From assembly GCF_036924535.1 (NCBI RefSeq), contig NZ_JAZHRT010000001.1:3658001-3722000 (forward strand): 64,000 nt of DNA, read 5' to 3'. The notes below the pieces were generated by a model. The model was not told the DNA's origin. It worked only from the letters and a program-made list of their open reading frames with translations, and did not search any database. This DNA is from Bradyrhizobium sp. AZCC 2262 (lineage in GTDB: Bacteria; Pseudomonadota; Alphaproteobacteria; Rhizobiales; Xanthobacteraceae). A program made the position numbers and the translations under genes. Positions 10,565 through 18,862 of the stretch are shown in pieces. The first letter of the stretch is position 1. Each line of letters starts with the position of its first letter.

Positions 10565-11782
10565 CTAATGGCCGCGAATCGGCGACTGCACATGTTCCGG
10601 CCGCACCCCGAGGCCGACAAAGCGCGCCGTGATCCCCTGCAGCCAGGGCACGGCGGTGAGCAGCCGCATCACGAACGGGGCTTTCAGCGGCTGATTGCCC
10701 GGCTTGAGCGCGGCATTGACGATATTGTTCTGCACGACGACCTGCATCCGCTGCGTCATCTTGACCGGAAACTCGCGGCGCCGGCGCACGGCGTCGAGTT
10801 CGTCCTCCTCGGGCAGCCAGTCCATCTTCAGCCTCGACGACAGCAGATTCGCGGTCGCGACCGCGTCCTGCACCGCCAAGTTGACGCCGACGCCGCCGAT
10901 CGGCGACATCGCATGCGCGGCGTCGCCGATACAAAGCAGCCCCGGCCGCGTCCAGCGCTTCAGCCGGTTGACTGCAACCGTCAGCAGCTTGACGTCGTCC
11001 CAACTTTTCACCTCCGACAATCCTGATTTGAGGATCGGCGCCATCCGCGCGATGTCCTCGAGCAGCGCGGGCAGTCCCCTCGCCTTCACGGCGTCATACT
11101 GTCCCTTCGAGATGACATAGGCGCACTGCCAATAGTCGCCGCGGTCGAACGTCACCATCATCTTGCCGGGATCGACCCGGGCAAACAGGTTTTCGGTTTC
11201 GCCCTCCCGCTTGGCGGCGCGAAACCACAATACATCCATCGGCGCGCCGATTTCCTCGACCTCGAGGCCGGCGCGTTCGCGCACCAGCGAATGGCGGCCG
11301 TCGCAGGCAATGGTCAGGTCGGCCGCGATATCGATGACGCCGTCTGGCGTCTTCGCCCTCACCCCCGTGACGCGCTCGCCGTCGCGAAGTAGATCGACCG
11401 CTTCCGTCGACATCATCACATCAAGCGAAGCAAACCGCTTGCCGCTCTCGCGCAGGAAATTGAGAAAGTCCCACTGCGGCATGAAGGCGATAAACGGATA
11501 TTTGACGCTGAGCCGGCCGAGATCGGCGATCCGCACCGTCTCGCCGCCGAACATCCCCTCCATCTTCTGCAGGCGCTGATGCGGCAGTTTCAGAAAGCCG
11601 TCGATCAGCCCGAGTTCGTCCATCACCTGCAGCGTCGAGGGATGCACGGTGTCGCCGCGAAAATCGCGAAAGAAATCGGCGTGTTTTTCCAGCACCACGA
11701 CGTCGACACCGGCGCGTCCGAGCAGATAGCCAAGCATCATGCCCGCGGGCCCGCCGCCGACGATACAGCAACGTGTTTTCAT
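10565..11782 (-). CDS. FAD-dependent monooxygenase (PHBH/UbiH fold)
   Basis: The 405-residue protein has the three signatures of class A flavin monooxygenases. These are the FAD dinucleotide motif CCIVGGGPAGMMLGYLLGRAG at the N terminus (split here for reading: GGGPAG at residues 9-14), the DG motif in ACDGRHSLVRE, and the GD motif in CIGDAAHAMSPIGG. These enzymes hydroxylate aromatic or other activated substrates using NAD(P)H and O2. It is the last gene of the leuCDB-ABC importer operon, 47 bp after the permease. The context suggests it acts on an imported compound or a product of the Leu-type enzymes, which is inference. No aromatic ring-cleavage gene is nearby. Confidence 0.85.
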   Translation of the reverse strand: MKTRCCIVGGGPAGMMLGYLLGRAGVDVVVLEKHADFFRDFRGDTVHPSTLQVMDELGLIDGFLKLPHQRLQKMEGMFGGETVRIADLGRLSVKYPFIAFMPQWDFLNFLRESGKRFASLDVMMSTEAVDLLRDGERVTGVRAKTPDGVIDIAADLTIACDGRHSLVRERAGLEVEEIGAPMDVLWFRAAKREGETENLFARVDPGKMMVTFDRGDYWQCAYVISKGQYDAVKARGLPALLEDIARMAPILKSGLSEVKSWDDVKLLTVAVNRLKRWTRPGLLCIGDAAHAMSPIGGVGVNLAVQDAVATANLLSSRLKMDWLPEEDELDAVRRRREFPVKMTQRMQVVVQNNIVNAALKPGNQPLKAPFVMRLLTAVPWLQGITARFVGLGVRPEHVQSPIRGH

Positions 11783-11829
11783 CGCTCGCTCCCTCGCTTC
11801 GGTAGAGCCGAGCTACTCGACCATCAAGC

Positions 11830-12702
11830 CTACTCGACCATATTGTGTTGCTGCCAGCGCAGTAGATGGGCCTGCAACCGCCAGATCATGGCCGAAAGCG
11901 CCACCCCCACCAGCATCAACACGATCACCGCGACCATCATGCCTGAGGCTTCTGCCCGTGCCTCCGACTCGATGATCAGCCGGCCGATGCCGCGCTCCGC
12001 GCCGATGAATTCGCCGACAATGACGCCGATCAACGCAAAGGAGATCGCCGGCGACAGCGAGGCAAACACCCAGGCCATGGTCGAGGGGATCACGACGGTG
12101 CGGGTGATCTGCCATTCGCTCGCGCCCAGCAGCCGCGCGACATTGATAAAGCCTTCGTCGATCGAACGGGCGCCCTCGAAGGTATTGAAGAACACCAGGA
12201 ACACCACCACGATCCACGAGGTCACGATTTTCGAGGTGTCGCCGATCCCGAATGCCAGCACGATAATCGGCGCCAGCGCGATCCGGGGTATGGAATTCAC
12301 CGCCGTAATGAAAGGCTGAAAGATCGCGCTGAGCCGGTCCGAACGTCCAAGAATAAGCCCTGCGACAAAGCCGCTCGACACGCCCGTGACAAAACCGAAG
12401 AACGTGTTCTTCAGCGTGATCGCGGTCGCGATCCAGAGATTGTTCTCGTTGCGCACCATGCATTTGGCAAAGTCGCCGTTGAACCAGCCGTTGAACACGC
12501 CGAGCTTGGATTTGAGGCAGCTCAGGATCAGGAAGTGCTCGAAGATCTGCGAGGGCTTTGACACGAAATAGGGATCGAGCAGATCGGGAACCAGCCACGG
12601 GATTTTGTCATGCAGGTCATATCCCCATTGCCAGATCGACAGCACGGCCACGCAGATCAATATCTGCCAGGCCAGCGTATTACCAACACGACGTGTCCTC
12701 AT
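11830..12702 (-). CDS. ABC importer permease (SsuC/TauC type)
   Basis: The 290-residue inner-membrane protein has five to six hydrophobic segments and the EAA-type cytoplasmic loop (FINVARLLGASEWQITRTVVIPS) that contacts the ATPase. It belongs to the BPD_transp_1 permeases of the nitrate/sulfonate/taurine importer group. An unusually long periplasmic loop near the N terminus (about residues 35-85) contains two cysteines. Its start overlaps the ATPase stop by 4 bp. With the genes at 12699-13532 and 13529-14575 it forms a complete importer. Confidence 0.9.
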   Translation of the reverse strand: MRTRRVGNTLAWQILICVAVLSIWQWGYDLHDKIPWLVPDLLDPYFVSKPSQIFEHFLILSCLKSKLGVFNGWFNGDFAKCMVRNENNLWIATAITLKNTFFGFVTGVSSGFVAGLILGRSDRLSAIFQPFITAVNSIPRIALAPIIVLAFGIGDTSKIVTSWIVVVFLVFFNTFEGARSIDEGFINVARLLGASEWQITRTVVIPSTMAWVFASLSPAISFALIGVIVGEFIGAERGIGRLIIESEARAEASGMMVAVIVLMLVGVALSAMIWRLQAHLLRWQQHNMVE

Positions 12703-13532
12703 GGCTTGCGTCCCTTGACGAACTCCTCCCCGAGCGAGTGCCAGATGTGCTGGAACAGCTCGGCATAGCGCGGCGTCTCGCGCACTTTCACCGCATCGCG
12801 CGGTCGCGAAAAATCCACCTCGAACATGTCCTTGATCTGCCCGGGCCGCGCCGAGAACAGGATGATGCGGTCGGCCAGAGTCAAGGCTTCGCCGAGGTCA
12901 TGGGTCACGAACAGAACGGTTTGCTGCTCGCGTTCCCAGATCCGCAGCAGCACGTCATGCATGTCGATCTTGGTGTGGGTATCGAGCGCGCCGAACGGCT
13001 CGTCCATCAGCAGGATCTGCGGCTCCACGACCAGGGTTCGCATCAGCGCCGCACGCTGACGCATGCCGCCCGACAGCGCCGATGGATAAGCGTGTTCGAA
13101 GCCTTGCAGGCCCGCCTGCGCCACGCAGGCCGCGATGCGCTCCTTGCGCGCCGCCTCCGGAACGCCCGCCAACTCCAGGCCGTAGCCGATGTTGTCGGCG
13201 ACCGTGCGCCAGGGGAACAGCGTATCGCGCTGGAAGATGTAACCGACATTGGGCGTCGCCTTGCCGGCAACGACCGGCACGCCATCAATCAGGATTTGAC
13301 CGCTGGTCGGCTTGATCAATGTCGCGATCATGTTGAGAACGGTGCTCTTGCCGGAGCCGGACGGCCCCAGAAGCGCTACGAACTCGCCGCGGCGGACCCC
13401 GAACGAAACATCCCGCACCGCCTCGATCGCAGTCCCCGCGAGCTGAAACGTTTTGCTCAATCCCCTGACGTCAATGCGCTGGACACTGGATTGTCCACCC
13501 GGCAGATCAGCGGAACGGTTCTGGACGTTCAA
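12699..13532 (-). CDS. ABC importer ATPase (SsuB/TauB type)
   Basis: The 277-residue protein has Walker A GPSGSGKST (residues 56-64), the Q-loop FQRDTLFPW, the signature LSGGMRQR, Walker B ILLMDEPFGALD and the H-loop FVTHDLGEA. It powers the importer formed with the neighbouring permease and binding protein. The likely start is a TTG at 13532 that overlaps the stop of the binding-protein gene (TTGA). No ATG lies between it and the first conserved strand, so a rare start with translational coupling is the simplest reading. The sequence belongs to the nitrate/sulfonate/taurine/thiamine-precursor group; the substrate remains open. Confidence 0.9.
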   Translation of the reverse strand: MNVQNRSADLPGGQSSVQRIDVRGLSKTFQLAGTAIEAVRDVSFGVRRGEFVALLGPSGSGKSTVLNMIATLIKPTSGQILIDGVPVVAGKATPNVGYIFQRDTLFPWRTVADNIGYGLELAGVPEAARKERIAACVAQAGLQGFEHAYPSALSGGMRQRAALMRTLVVEPQILLMDEPFGALDTHTKIDMHDVLLRIWEREQQTVLFVTHDLGEALTLADRIILFSARPGQIKDMFEVDFSRPRDAVKVRETPRYAELFQHIWHSLGEEFVKGRKP

Positions 13533-14575
13533 GCCGGATACGCCTTTCGCGCTGCCTCGATGAAGGTCGGGCTGACCAGATCGGCCGGCGTCAGCGGCTT
13601 GATGCCGGTCATTTCCCGGAACCAGACCTTTTCGCCGCGGGCGAAAGCCGCAGCATCAATCGACGCATCGTAGTCGGTGACCTTTTGCAACGCAGTGATC
13701 TCGAGGATGTTGGCGGCGCGCGAAGTGCTGCCGACATAGGGCTCGATCGTCTCGTAGATTTCATCGGACGTATGTTTCTTGATCCATTGCGTCGCCCGCC
13801 AGATCGCGGTGACGAAGGCCTGCATCTTGGGCGGGTCCTTGTCGATGGTCGCCTGCAGCGTGAAATGCGCCGTCACCGGGACCTTGCCGCCGATATACTT
13901 GTTCCAGATCGTCTCATCGGTGCCGTCGAACAGCAGCGTGCCCCAACCTTGTTCCTTCGAATCGTTGAGCAGCGACAGCGAGCTGACGAGGACATCGACC
14001 TGCTTGGTCTTCAGCGAACCCAGCATGGTATCGACATTGCCGGTGCCGATCCAGGTGACCTTCTGGTCGAGCCCCATCGTCTCCATGTAATAGGACGACC
14101 AGACATGGTTGGTGCCGCCCAGCGACGACACCGAGACGATCGGCTTGCGGCCATCGGGGCGTTTCCATTCCGTCAGCTTCTCCAGCGAGGTGATGCCCTG
14201 ATCCCATAGATCCTTGCGGATGATGAACATCACCGAAGAGGAACGGGTATCGACCGGCATCAGCACGCGGCCATTGCGGCCGCGATTAGAGAGCTGCATC
14301 GGATGGGTGATATCGCCGATGCCGATGTCGCCCTGCGCGGAGGCGATGATTTCGCGCGTCTTGACGCCGCTGCCACCCTGGATCAGCTTGCAGTCGAGGC
14401 CGGCCTCCTTGAAGTATCCCAGTTTGTCGGCGACGAATTGCGTCTGATAGACCGGCACCGCGACGGGATAGATCACGCGGCCGGGCTTGTCCTCGGCCCA
14501 TGCCTTGCGTGATGCGATGGAGGCGCCGCCAGCCGCTATGATCGTCAGCGCCGAACGCCTGGTGAAATGTGCCAT
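13529..14575 (-). CDS. ABC importer substrate-binding protein (NMT1/SsuA-like)
   Basis: The 348-residue protein begins MAHFTRRSALTIIAAGGASI, a twin-arginine-type signal, and the mature part follows the NMT1/SsuA fold (VYQTQFVADKLGYFKEAGLD, GGSGVKTREIIASAQGDIGIGD). Proteins of this family bind sulfonates, nitrate, pyrimidine precursors, riboflavin or aromatic acids, so the fold alone does not give the ligand. The ATG at 14575 overlaps the leuB stop (TGATG), a tight translational coupling; an in-frame GTG just upstream at 14578 is less attractive. It is the fourth gene of the leuCDB operon, which ties uptake of its ligand to the isopropylmalate-type enzymes. Confidence 0.9.
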   Translation of the reverse strand: MAHFTRRSALTIIAAGGASIASRKAWAEDKPGRVIYPVAVPVYQTQFVADKLGYFKEAGLDCKLIQGGSGVKTREIIASAQGDIGIGDITHPMQLSNRGRNGRVLMPVDTRSSSVMFIIRKDLWDQGITSLEKLTEWKRPDGRKPIVSVSSLGGTNHVWSSYYMETMGLDQKVTWIGTGNVDTMLGSLKTKQVDVLVSSLSLLNDSKEQGWGTLLFDGTDETIWNKYIGGKVPVTAHFTLQATIDKDPPKMQAFVTAIWRATQWIKKHTSDEIYETIEPYVGSTSRAANILEITALQKVTDYDASIDAAAFARGEKVWFREMTGIKPLTPADLVSPTFIEAARKAYPA

Positions 14576-15714
14576 CACACGCGCTCCTTCTCCTTGGCAG
14601 CGACCTTCTCCAGCGCATTCAGCACCGCGTCGCCCATTTCCTGGGTTGAAAGTCGTTTTGCGCCAGCCTCGGCAATATCGGCGGTACGCGCGCCGCCCGA
14701 CAGGGCACTGGCCACGGCCGTTTCCAGCAGGTCCGCGTCTTCTGGCCGGTTGAGCGTCATGCGCAGCATCATGGCAACGCTGAGGATGGAGCCAAGCGGG
14801 TTAGCAATGCCCCTGCCCGCGATGTCGGGTGCGCTGCCATGAACCGGTTCGTAGAGCGCCTTGCGCCGGCCGAACCTGTCGACCGGACCCAATGAGGCCG
14901 ACGGCAGCATGCCGAGCGACCCGGACGCCATCGCCGCGCAGTCGGACAGGATGTCGCCGAAGATGTTTCCGGTGACCATCACATCGAATTGCGCCGGCTC
15001 GCGCACGATCTGCATCGCGGCGTTGTCGACATACATATGCGTGAGCTCGACATCGGCAAATTCCGCGGCGTGCAAGGCAATGACTTCCTCGCGCCACAAC
15101 ACGCTGGTCTCGAGCACGTTGGCCTTGTCGACCGAACAGACCTTGTTCCGTCGCGTCCGCGCCAGCTCAAAGGCGGAACGCGCGACGCGGCGAATTTGAT
15201 CGGTCGTATATTGCTCGGTGTTGAAGCCACGGCGCTGCCCGTCGGCGAGCGTCTCGATGCCGCGCGGCTCGCCGAAATAAATGCCGCTGGTCAGTTCGCG
15301 GATGATGACGAAATCGACGTCCCTGAGCACGCTGGCCTTGAGCGGCGCCGAATCCGCCAGCGCCGGATGGGCAACGATCGGCCTGAGATTGGCGTAAAGA
15401 TCGTATTTGCTGCGCAGGCCCAGCAGGCTCCCCGCCTTGCGCGCCGCCGCCGGAACTTCCTTCGTCTCCGGCCCGCCGGTCGCGCCCCACAGGATCGCGT
15501 CGGCCTCCTCCATCGCCTCGACGGTGTCAGGCGGCATCACCTTGCCGGTCGCAAGATACGGAACGATGCCGTATTGCGCTTCGCGTAACACCATGGGAAC
15601 GCCGCGCCTGGCGGAAAACCAGTTGAGCACCCGCTGCGACTGCGCGGTCACTTCGGGGCCGATGCCCTCGCCGCCGACCACGGCGACCTTGATCATGTTG
15701 GACGGATTATTCAT
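14575..15714 (-). CDS. leuB: 3-isopropylmalate dehydrogenase-type enzyme
   Basis: LeuB oxidatively decarboxylates 3-isopropylmalate using NAD+. The 379-residue protein has the substrate-specificity segment RELTSGIYFGEPRG, which fits isopropylmalate rather than isocitrate or tartrate enzymes. It also has SVDKANVLETSVLWRE, the metal-binding DILSDCAAM and the cofactor segment EPVHGSAPDIAGRGIANPLGSI. The start overlaps the leuD stop by 4 bp, and its own stop overlaps the binding-protein start. A placement inside an importer operon is unusual for a housekeeping leuB, so this may be a second copy acting on a related 2-substituted malate. The fold and motifs are certain; the true substrate is not. 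Confidence 0.88.
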   Translation of the reverse strand: MNNPSNMIKVAVVGGEGIGPEVTAQSQRVLNWFSARRGVPMVLREAQYGIVPYLATGKVMPPDTVEAMEEADAILWGATGGPETKEVPAAARKAGSLLGLRSKYDLYANLRPIVAHPALADSAPLKASVLRDVDFVIIRELTSGIYFGEPRGIETLADGQRRGFNTEQYTTDQIRRVARSAFELARTRRNKVCSVDKANVLETSVLWREEVIALHAAEFADVELTHMYVDNAAMQIVREPAQFDVMVTGNIFGDILSDCAAMASGSLGMLPSASLGPVDRFGRRKALYEPVHGSAPDIAGRGIANPLGSILSVAMMLRMTLNRPEDADLLETAVASALSGGARTADIAEAGAKRLSTQEMGDAVLNALEKVAAKEKERV

Positions 15715-16370
15715 GTCTTGTTGCCCGCCGTTTTTCTTGCCGTTTCTCTTGCGAAGTGGATCCAGGGCCGTTCCGCCCGGTCGGCCGCCTGAAAGGCCCG
15801 GATTTCGTCATCGCGCTGCAATGTCAGCGCGACCTCATCGAGACCTTCCAGCAGCCCGGCGCGCCGGCGCGGATCGATTGCAAATTCGTGTCGCTGTCCC
15901 GAAGGCGAGATGATCGTCTGTTGCTGCAGGTCGATGCTGATGCGCCCAGCCCCCTGGGTCTGCTGCACATCTGCAGCAAGGCTATCGACGATCTCCTTGT
16001 CGACAACGATCGGCAGGATGCCGTTCTGGAAGCAATTGGCAAAGAAGATGTCGCCAAAACTCGAGCCGATGACGGCGCGGATACCCATTTCCTGCAACGA
16101 CCAGACCGCGCCTTCACGCGAGGAGCCGCAACCGAAATTCGGACCGGTAATGAGGATTTCCGCACTTCGATAAGGCTCGCGGTTCAGGATGAATTCGGGG
16201 TTTTCCGAACCATCGGGCAGATAGCGGAGCGCGCCGAACGCCCATTTGCCGAGCGTCCCACGAATGGAGTTTCCGACCAGCCGCTCGATACGGATGATGA
16301 CGTCGGTATCGATGTTGCCGCGCATGATGGGGGCAGCAATCGCCGTCAGGGTGTTGAACGGTTTCGGCAT
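15711..16370 (-). CDS. leuD: 3-isopropylmalate dehydratase small subunit type
   Basis: LeuD is the swivel-domain subunit that with LeuC isomerises 2- to 3-isopropylmalate. The 219-residue protein starts MPKPFNTLTAIAAPIMRGNI and carries NIDTDVIIRIERL, the GPNFGCGSSREGAVW loop and GIRAVIGSSFGDIFFANCFQNGILPI, all diagnostic. The length is close to that of the usual bacterial LeuD (about 200). The chosen ATG at 16370 lies 1 bp after the leuC stop; a longer open frame extends upstream but lies inside leuC. The stop overlaps the leuB start by 4 bp. Joint translation with LeuC and LeuB is strongly implied. Confidence 0.92.
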   Translation of the reverse strand: MPKPFNTLTAIAAPIMRGNIDTDVIIRIERLVGNSIRGTLGKWAFGALRYLPDGSENPEFILNREPYRSAEILITGPNFGCGSSREGAVWSLQEMGIRAVIGSSFGDIFFANCFQNGILPIVVDKEIVDSLAADVQQTQGAGRISIDLQQQTIISPSGQRHEFAIDPRRRAGLLEGLDEVALTLQRDDEIRAFQAADRAERPWIHFARETARKTAGNKT

Positions 16371-16371
16371 G

Positions 16372-17781
16372 TCAGCGCCCCATCGTTCGCACGTCGGCGA
16401 TGGCCCCAGTGATGGCGGCTGCGGCTGCACTTGCCGGGCTTGCCAGATGGGTGCGCGCCCGCGGGCCCTGGCGACCGACAAAATTGCGGTTGGAGGTCGA
16501 GACCGAACGCTGACCGGGAGCAACCGTTTCACCGTTGGCGGCAAGACACATCGAGCATCCCGGCTCTCGCCATTCGAAGCCGGCATCGGTAAAGACCTTG
16601 TCCAGCCCTTCGGCCACCGCATCGCGCTTGACGGTCTCCGAACCCGGCACGACCCAGGCACGGACGCCCGATGCAACTTTGCGGCCGCGCGCAATCTCGG
16701 CGGCGGCCCGCAAATCGCTTAGCCGGCTGTTGGTGCATGACCCGATGAAGACCCAATCAACCGGCGTACCGGCGATCGGCGCGCCGGGTACAAGACCCAT
16801 ATAGTCAAGCGCCGTTTCGATCGCTGCGCGGCGCGCGGGGTCAGCGACCTCGCTCGGATCCGGCACGCGGCCATCGACGCCGATGACATGTTCCGGACTG
16901 ATGCCCCAGGTCACCTGCGGAATGATTTTTTCGACATCGATGACGACTTCGCGGTCGAACACCGCATCGGGATCGCTCGGCAGTTTTCGCCACGCCGCGA
17001 CCGCCCGCTCCCACATCTCGCCCTGCGGCGCGTAGGGACGGCCGCGCAGATACTCGTAGGTTTTCTCGTCCGGCGCGATCATGCCTATTTTGGCACCGAG
17101 CTCGATCGAAAGATTGCAAAGGGTGAGCCGGCCCTCGACCGGCAGATCGCGAATGGCGCTGCCGGCATACTCGGCCGCGTAGCCGGTGCCGGCCGCGGCG
17201 CCGACGTGACCGATCAGGGCCAGGATGAGGTCCTTGGCCGTGACGCCTGATGGCAGCCGGCCTTCGAACCGCACGCGCATCGTTTTTGGCCGTCGCTGAA
17301 TCAGCGCTTGCGTCGCCAGTACATGGGTCAACTCGCTGGAGCCGATGCCGAATGCCAGGGCGCCCAGCCCGCCATGGGTGCAGGTATGGCTGTCGCCGCA
17401 GACGATCAGGCAGCCGGGAAGGCTGAGGCCAAGCTCGGGCCCGATCACATGGACGATGCCCTGCCCGGGCTCGTCGACATCGAACATCCGGATTCCGGTC
17501 GCCGACGTCTCGGTCCGCAAGCCCGCCAGAAGCTCCTGCCCGACCTTGCTGGTGCCGGCCCGTCCGCGCGCCGTCGAAATCGCATGATCCGGCGTAGCGA
17601 ACGTCAGTTCCGGATTGTGGACGGCCAAGTTGCGGCTTTTGAGATCGAGCAAGCCGCGCGAGCCGCCCAGATCGTGCAACAGATGACGGTCGACGTGAAG
17701 CAAATCGGTGTCGTCGCTGACGCGACAGATGACATGCTGGTCCCAGATCTTGGCCAGCAAGGTTCGGCCGGGGGTTTGCAC
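16372..17781 (-). CDS. leuC: 3-isopropylmalate dehydratase large subunit type
   Basis: LeuC is the aconitase-family large subunit holding a [4Fe-4S] cluster. From the GTG at 17781 it has 469 residues, the normal LeuC length. It shows RTLLAKIWDQHVI at the N terminus, CGDSHTCTHGGLGALAFGIG in the middle, and cluster cysteines in FIGSCTNSRLSD and PGCSMCLAANGE. The GTG is chosen because a strong GGGAGGA site lies 8 nt upstream; an upstream ATG at 17847 would add 22 lysine-rich residues not seen in the family. It is the promoter-proximal gene of a seven-gene operon. No leuA is present. A possible operator dyad lies at 17927-17954. Confidence 0.92.
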   Translation of the reverse strand: MQTPGRTLLAKIWDQHVICRVSDDTDLLHVDRHLLHDLGGSRGLLDLKSRNLAVHNPELTFATPDHAISTARGRAGTSKVGQELLAGLRTETSATGIRMFDVDEPGQGIVHVIGPELGLSLPGCLIVCGDSHTCTHGGLGALAFGIGSSELTHVLATQALIQRRPKTMRVRFEGRLPSGVTAKDLILALIGHVGAAAGTGYAAEYAGSAIRDLPVEGRLTLCNLSIELGAKIGMIAPDEKTYEYLRGRPYAPQGEMWERAVAAWRKLPSDPDAVFDREVVIDVEKIIPQVTWGISPEHVIGVDGRVPDPSEVADPARRAAIETALDYMGLVPGAPIAGTPVDWVFIGSCTNSRLSDLRAAAEIARGRKVASGVRAWVVPGSETVKRDAVAEGLDKVFTDAGFEWREPGCSMCLAANGETVAPGQRSVSTSNRNFVGRQGPRARTHLASPASAAAAAITGAIADVRTMGR

Positions 17782-17926
17782 TGCCGTATCCTCCCGTTTT
17801 TTCTTCTTCCATGGCAGATTGATGCACCGCCACCGGCCGTTTTGCACGGCCTGTCATTCAGGTCTCTGCCCGAACGCGGTCATCAAAACATACTGGAGGC
17901 TTTGGGCCAATGTCTGATTTGGGTCG

Positions 17927-17954
17927 GGCGGCATGCGTGGCGCGGGATGCCGCC
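17927..17954. promoter_or_regulatory. Candidate operator dyad upstream of leuC
   Basis: Two 8-bp arms, GGCGGCAT (17927-17934) and ATGCCGCC (17947-17954), form an exact inverted repeat with a 12-bp spacer, about 145 bp before the leuC start. The size would suit a dimeric regulator, but no regulator gene is adjacent and the role is a guess. Confidence 0.3.
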
Positions 17955-18061
17955 GGATCAAAACCGCTCATTTTCCTTCTCGAGATCGTGATGTATTTGC
18001 GGCGGTGCCCGACGCCCGGCTGCTTAATCATCGCAAGTGCACGATCGGGCACAATCGAGCC

Positions 18062-18676
18062 TCAAGGTCGGCATGCCCTGAGTGTTTTCTGCTCCGACCA
18101 GTCAGCAAGCTTGATCGGCATCAACGCCGTCCTGATCACCTTGTTGCGCGTGGGCAGCCCCTTCGACGCCACAGCCTTTCCCGTCAGATAATTGACGTCG
18201 CAACTGCCGATTCTCCCATCGCGCAGCTCCCAGCTTCTTGTGAGCCCTCCGACCAGAAAATCTCCGGCGCGATAAGCGATGCTGAAAACAGTATCGTAAT
18301 CATTGCTGCACCCACCACAGCGAACCTCGACGCGCAGCGATCCGTTGCCGCTGCTTGCCATCTCATAAACATGACCGCTCGCCAGATGTCGTTTTACAAT
18401 GGACGGCTTGCGCGAAAGATCGGACTTGTCCGTATCGTCGTCCAGATAGATGTGGAGGTCCACATAGGAGCTCTCATCGTCATTTCGCGTCAACACGGCA
18501 CGATCCCGCTTTCCGTCCTGGTCGATGTCGAGTGTGATCTCGCGAAGCACTTCGAGCGAGCGTCCGGGCTCCGCCGAAAGCCGGACCGGAATAATCGCCA
18601 GGAAAAGGATCCAAACCCAGCGCGCAGGTCGAAATGCTGTCTTCACCGGAACGCCCAGAGCTGCTTGCCGACACAT
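18062..18676 (-). CDS. Exported hypothetical protein with EF-hand-like loop
   Basis: The 204-residue protein has a hydrophobic segment (WVWILFLAIIPVRLSA) that looks like a signal peptide. It is followed by LEVLREITLDIDQDGKRDRAVLTRN, whose DIDQDGKRD matches the calcium-binding loop of FG-GAP/VCBS- or dockerin-like repeats. Three cysteines (CGGCSNDYD and CDVNY) could form disulfides. I do not recognise a named family. A GTG at 18646 would put the signal peptide nearer the N terminus and may be the real start; neither site has a strong ribosome-binding site. It is divergent from the LTA-synthase-like gene. Confidence 0.6.
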   Translation of the reverse strand: MCRQAALGVPVKTAFRPARWVWILFLAIIPVRLSAEPGRSLEVLREITLDIDQDGKRDRAVLTRNDDESSYVDLHIYLDDDTDKSDLSRKPSIVKRHLASGHVYEMASSGNGSLRVEVRCGGCSNDYDTVFSIAYRAGDFLVGGLTRSWELRDGRIGSCDVNYLTGKAVASKGLPTRNKVIRTALMPIKLADWSEQKTLRACRP

Positions 18677-18862
18677 CTATTAGACGCAGTGGGAGCAGCC
18701 GGCGTTCAAAGTCCCCTAACGGTCGACCGCTCGCTGGTAGCGCCAGAGCGGGCATCCCGGCGGCTCGCGCCAGACGCGCGCTTCTCAAAACGAAGGTTAT
18801 CTTACTTGCCTCAACGACGCGGCAATTGTTGAATTCCGCTCACTTCCAGCTACCTTACTCAC

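Noticed and set aside
16371..16694. N-terminal extension of leuD into leuC
   Set aside because: The extension is the other frame of leuC; the LeuD family begins at the ATG at 16370.
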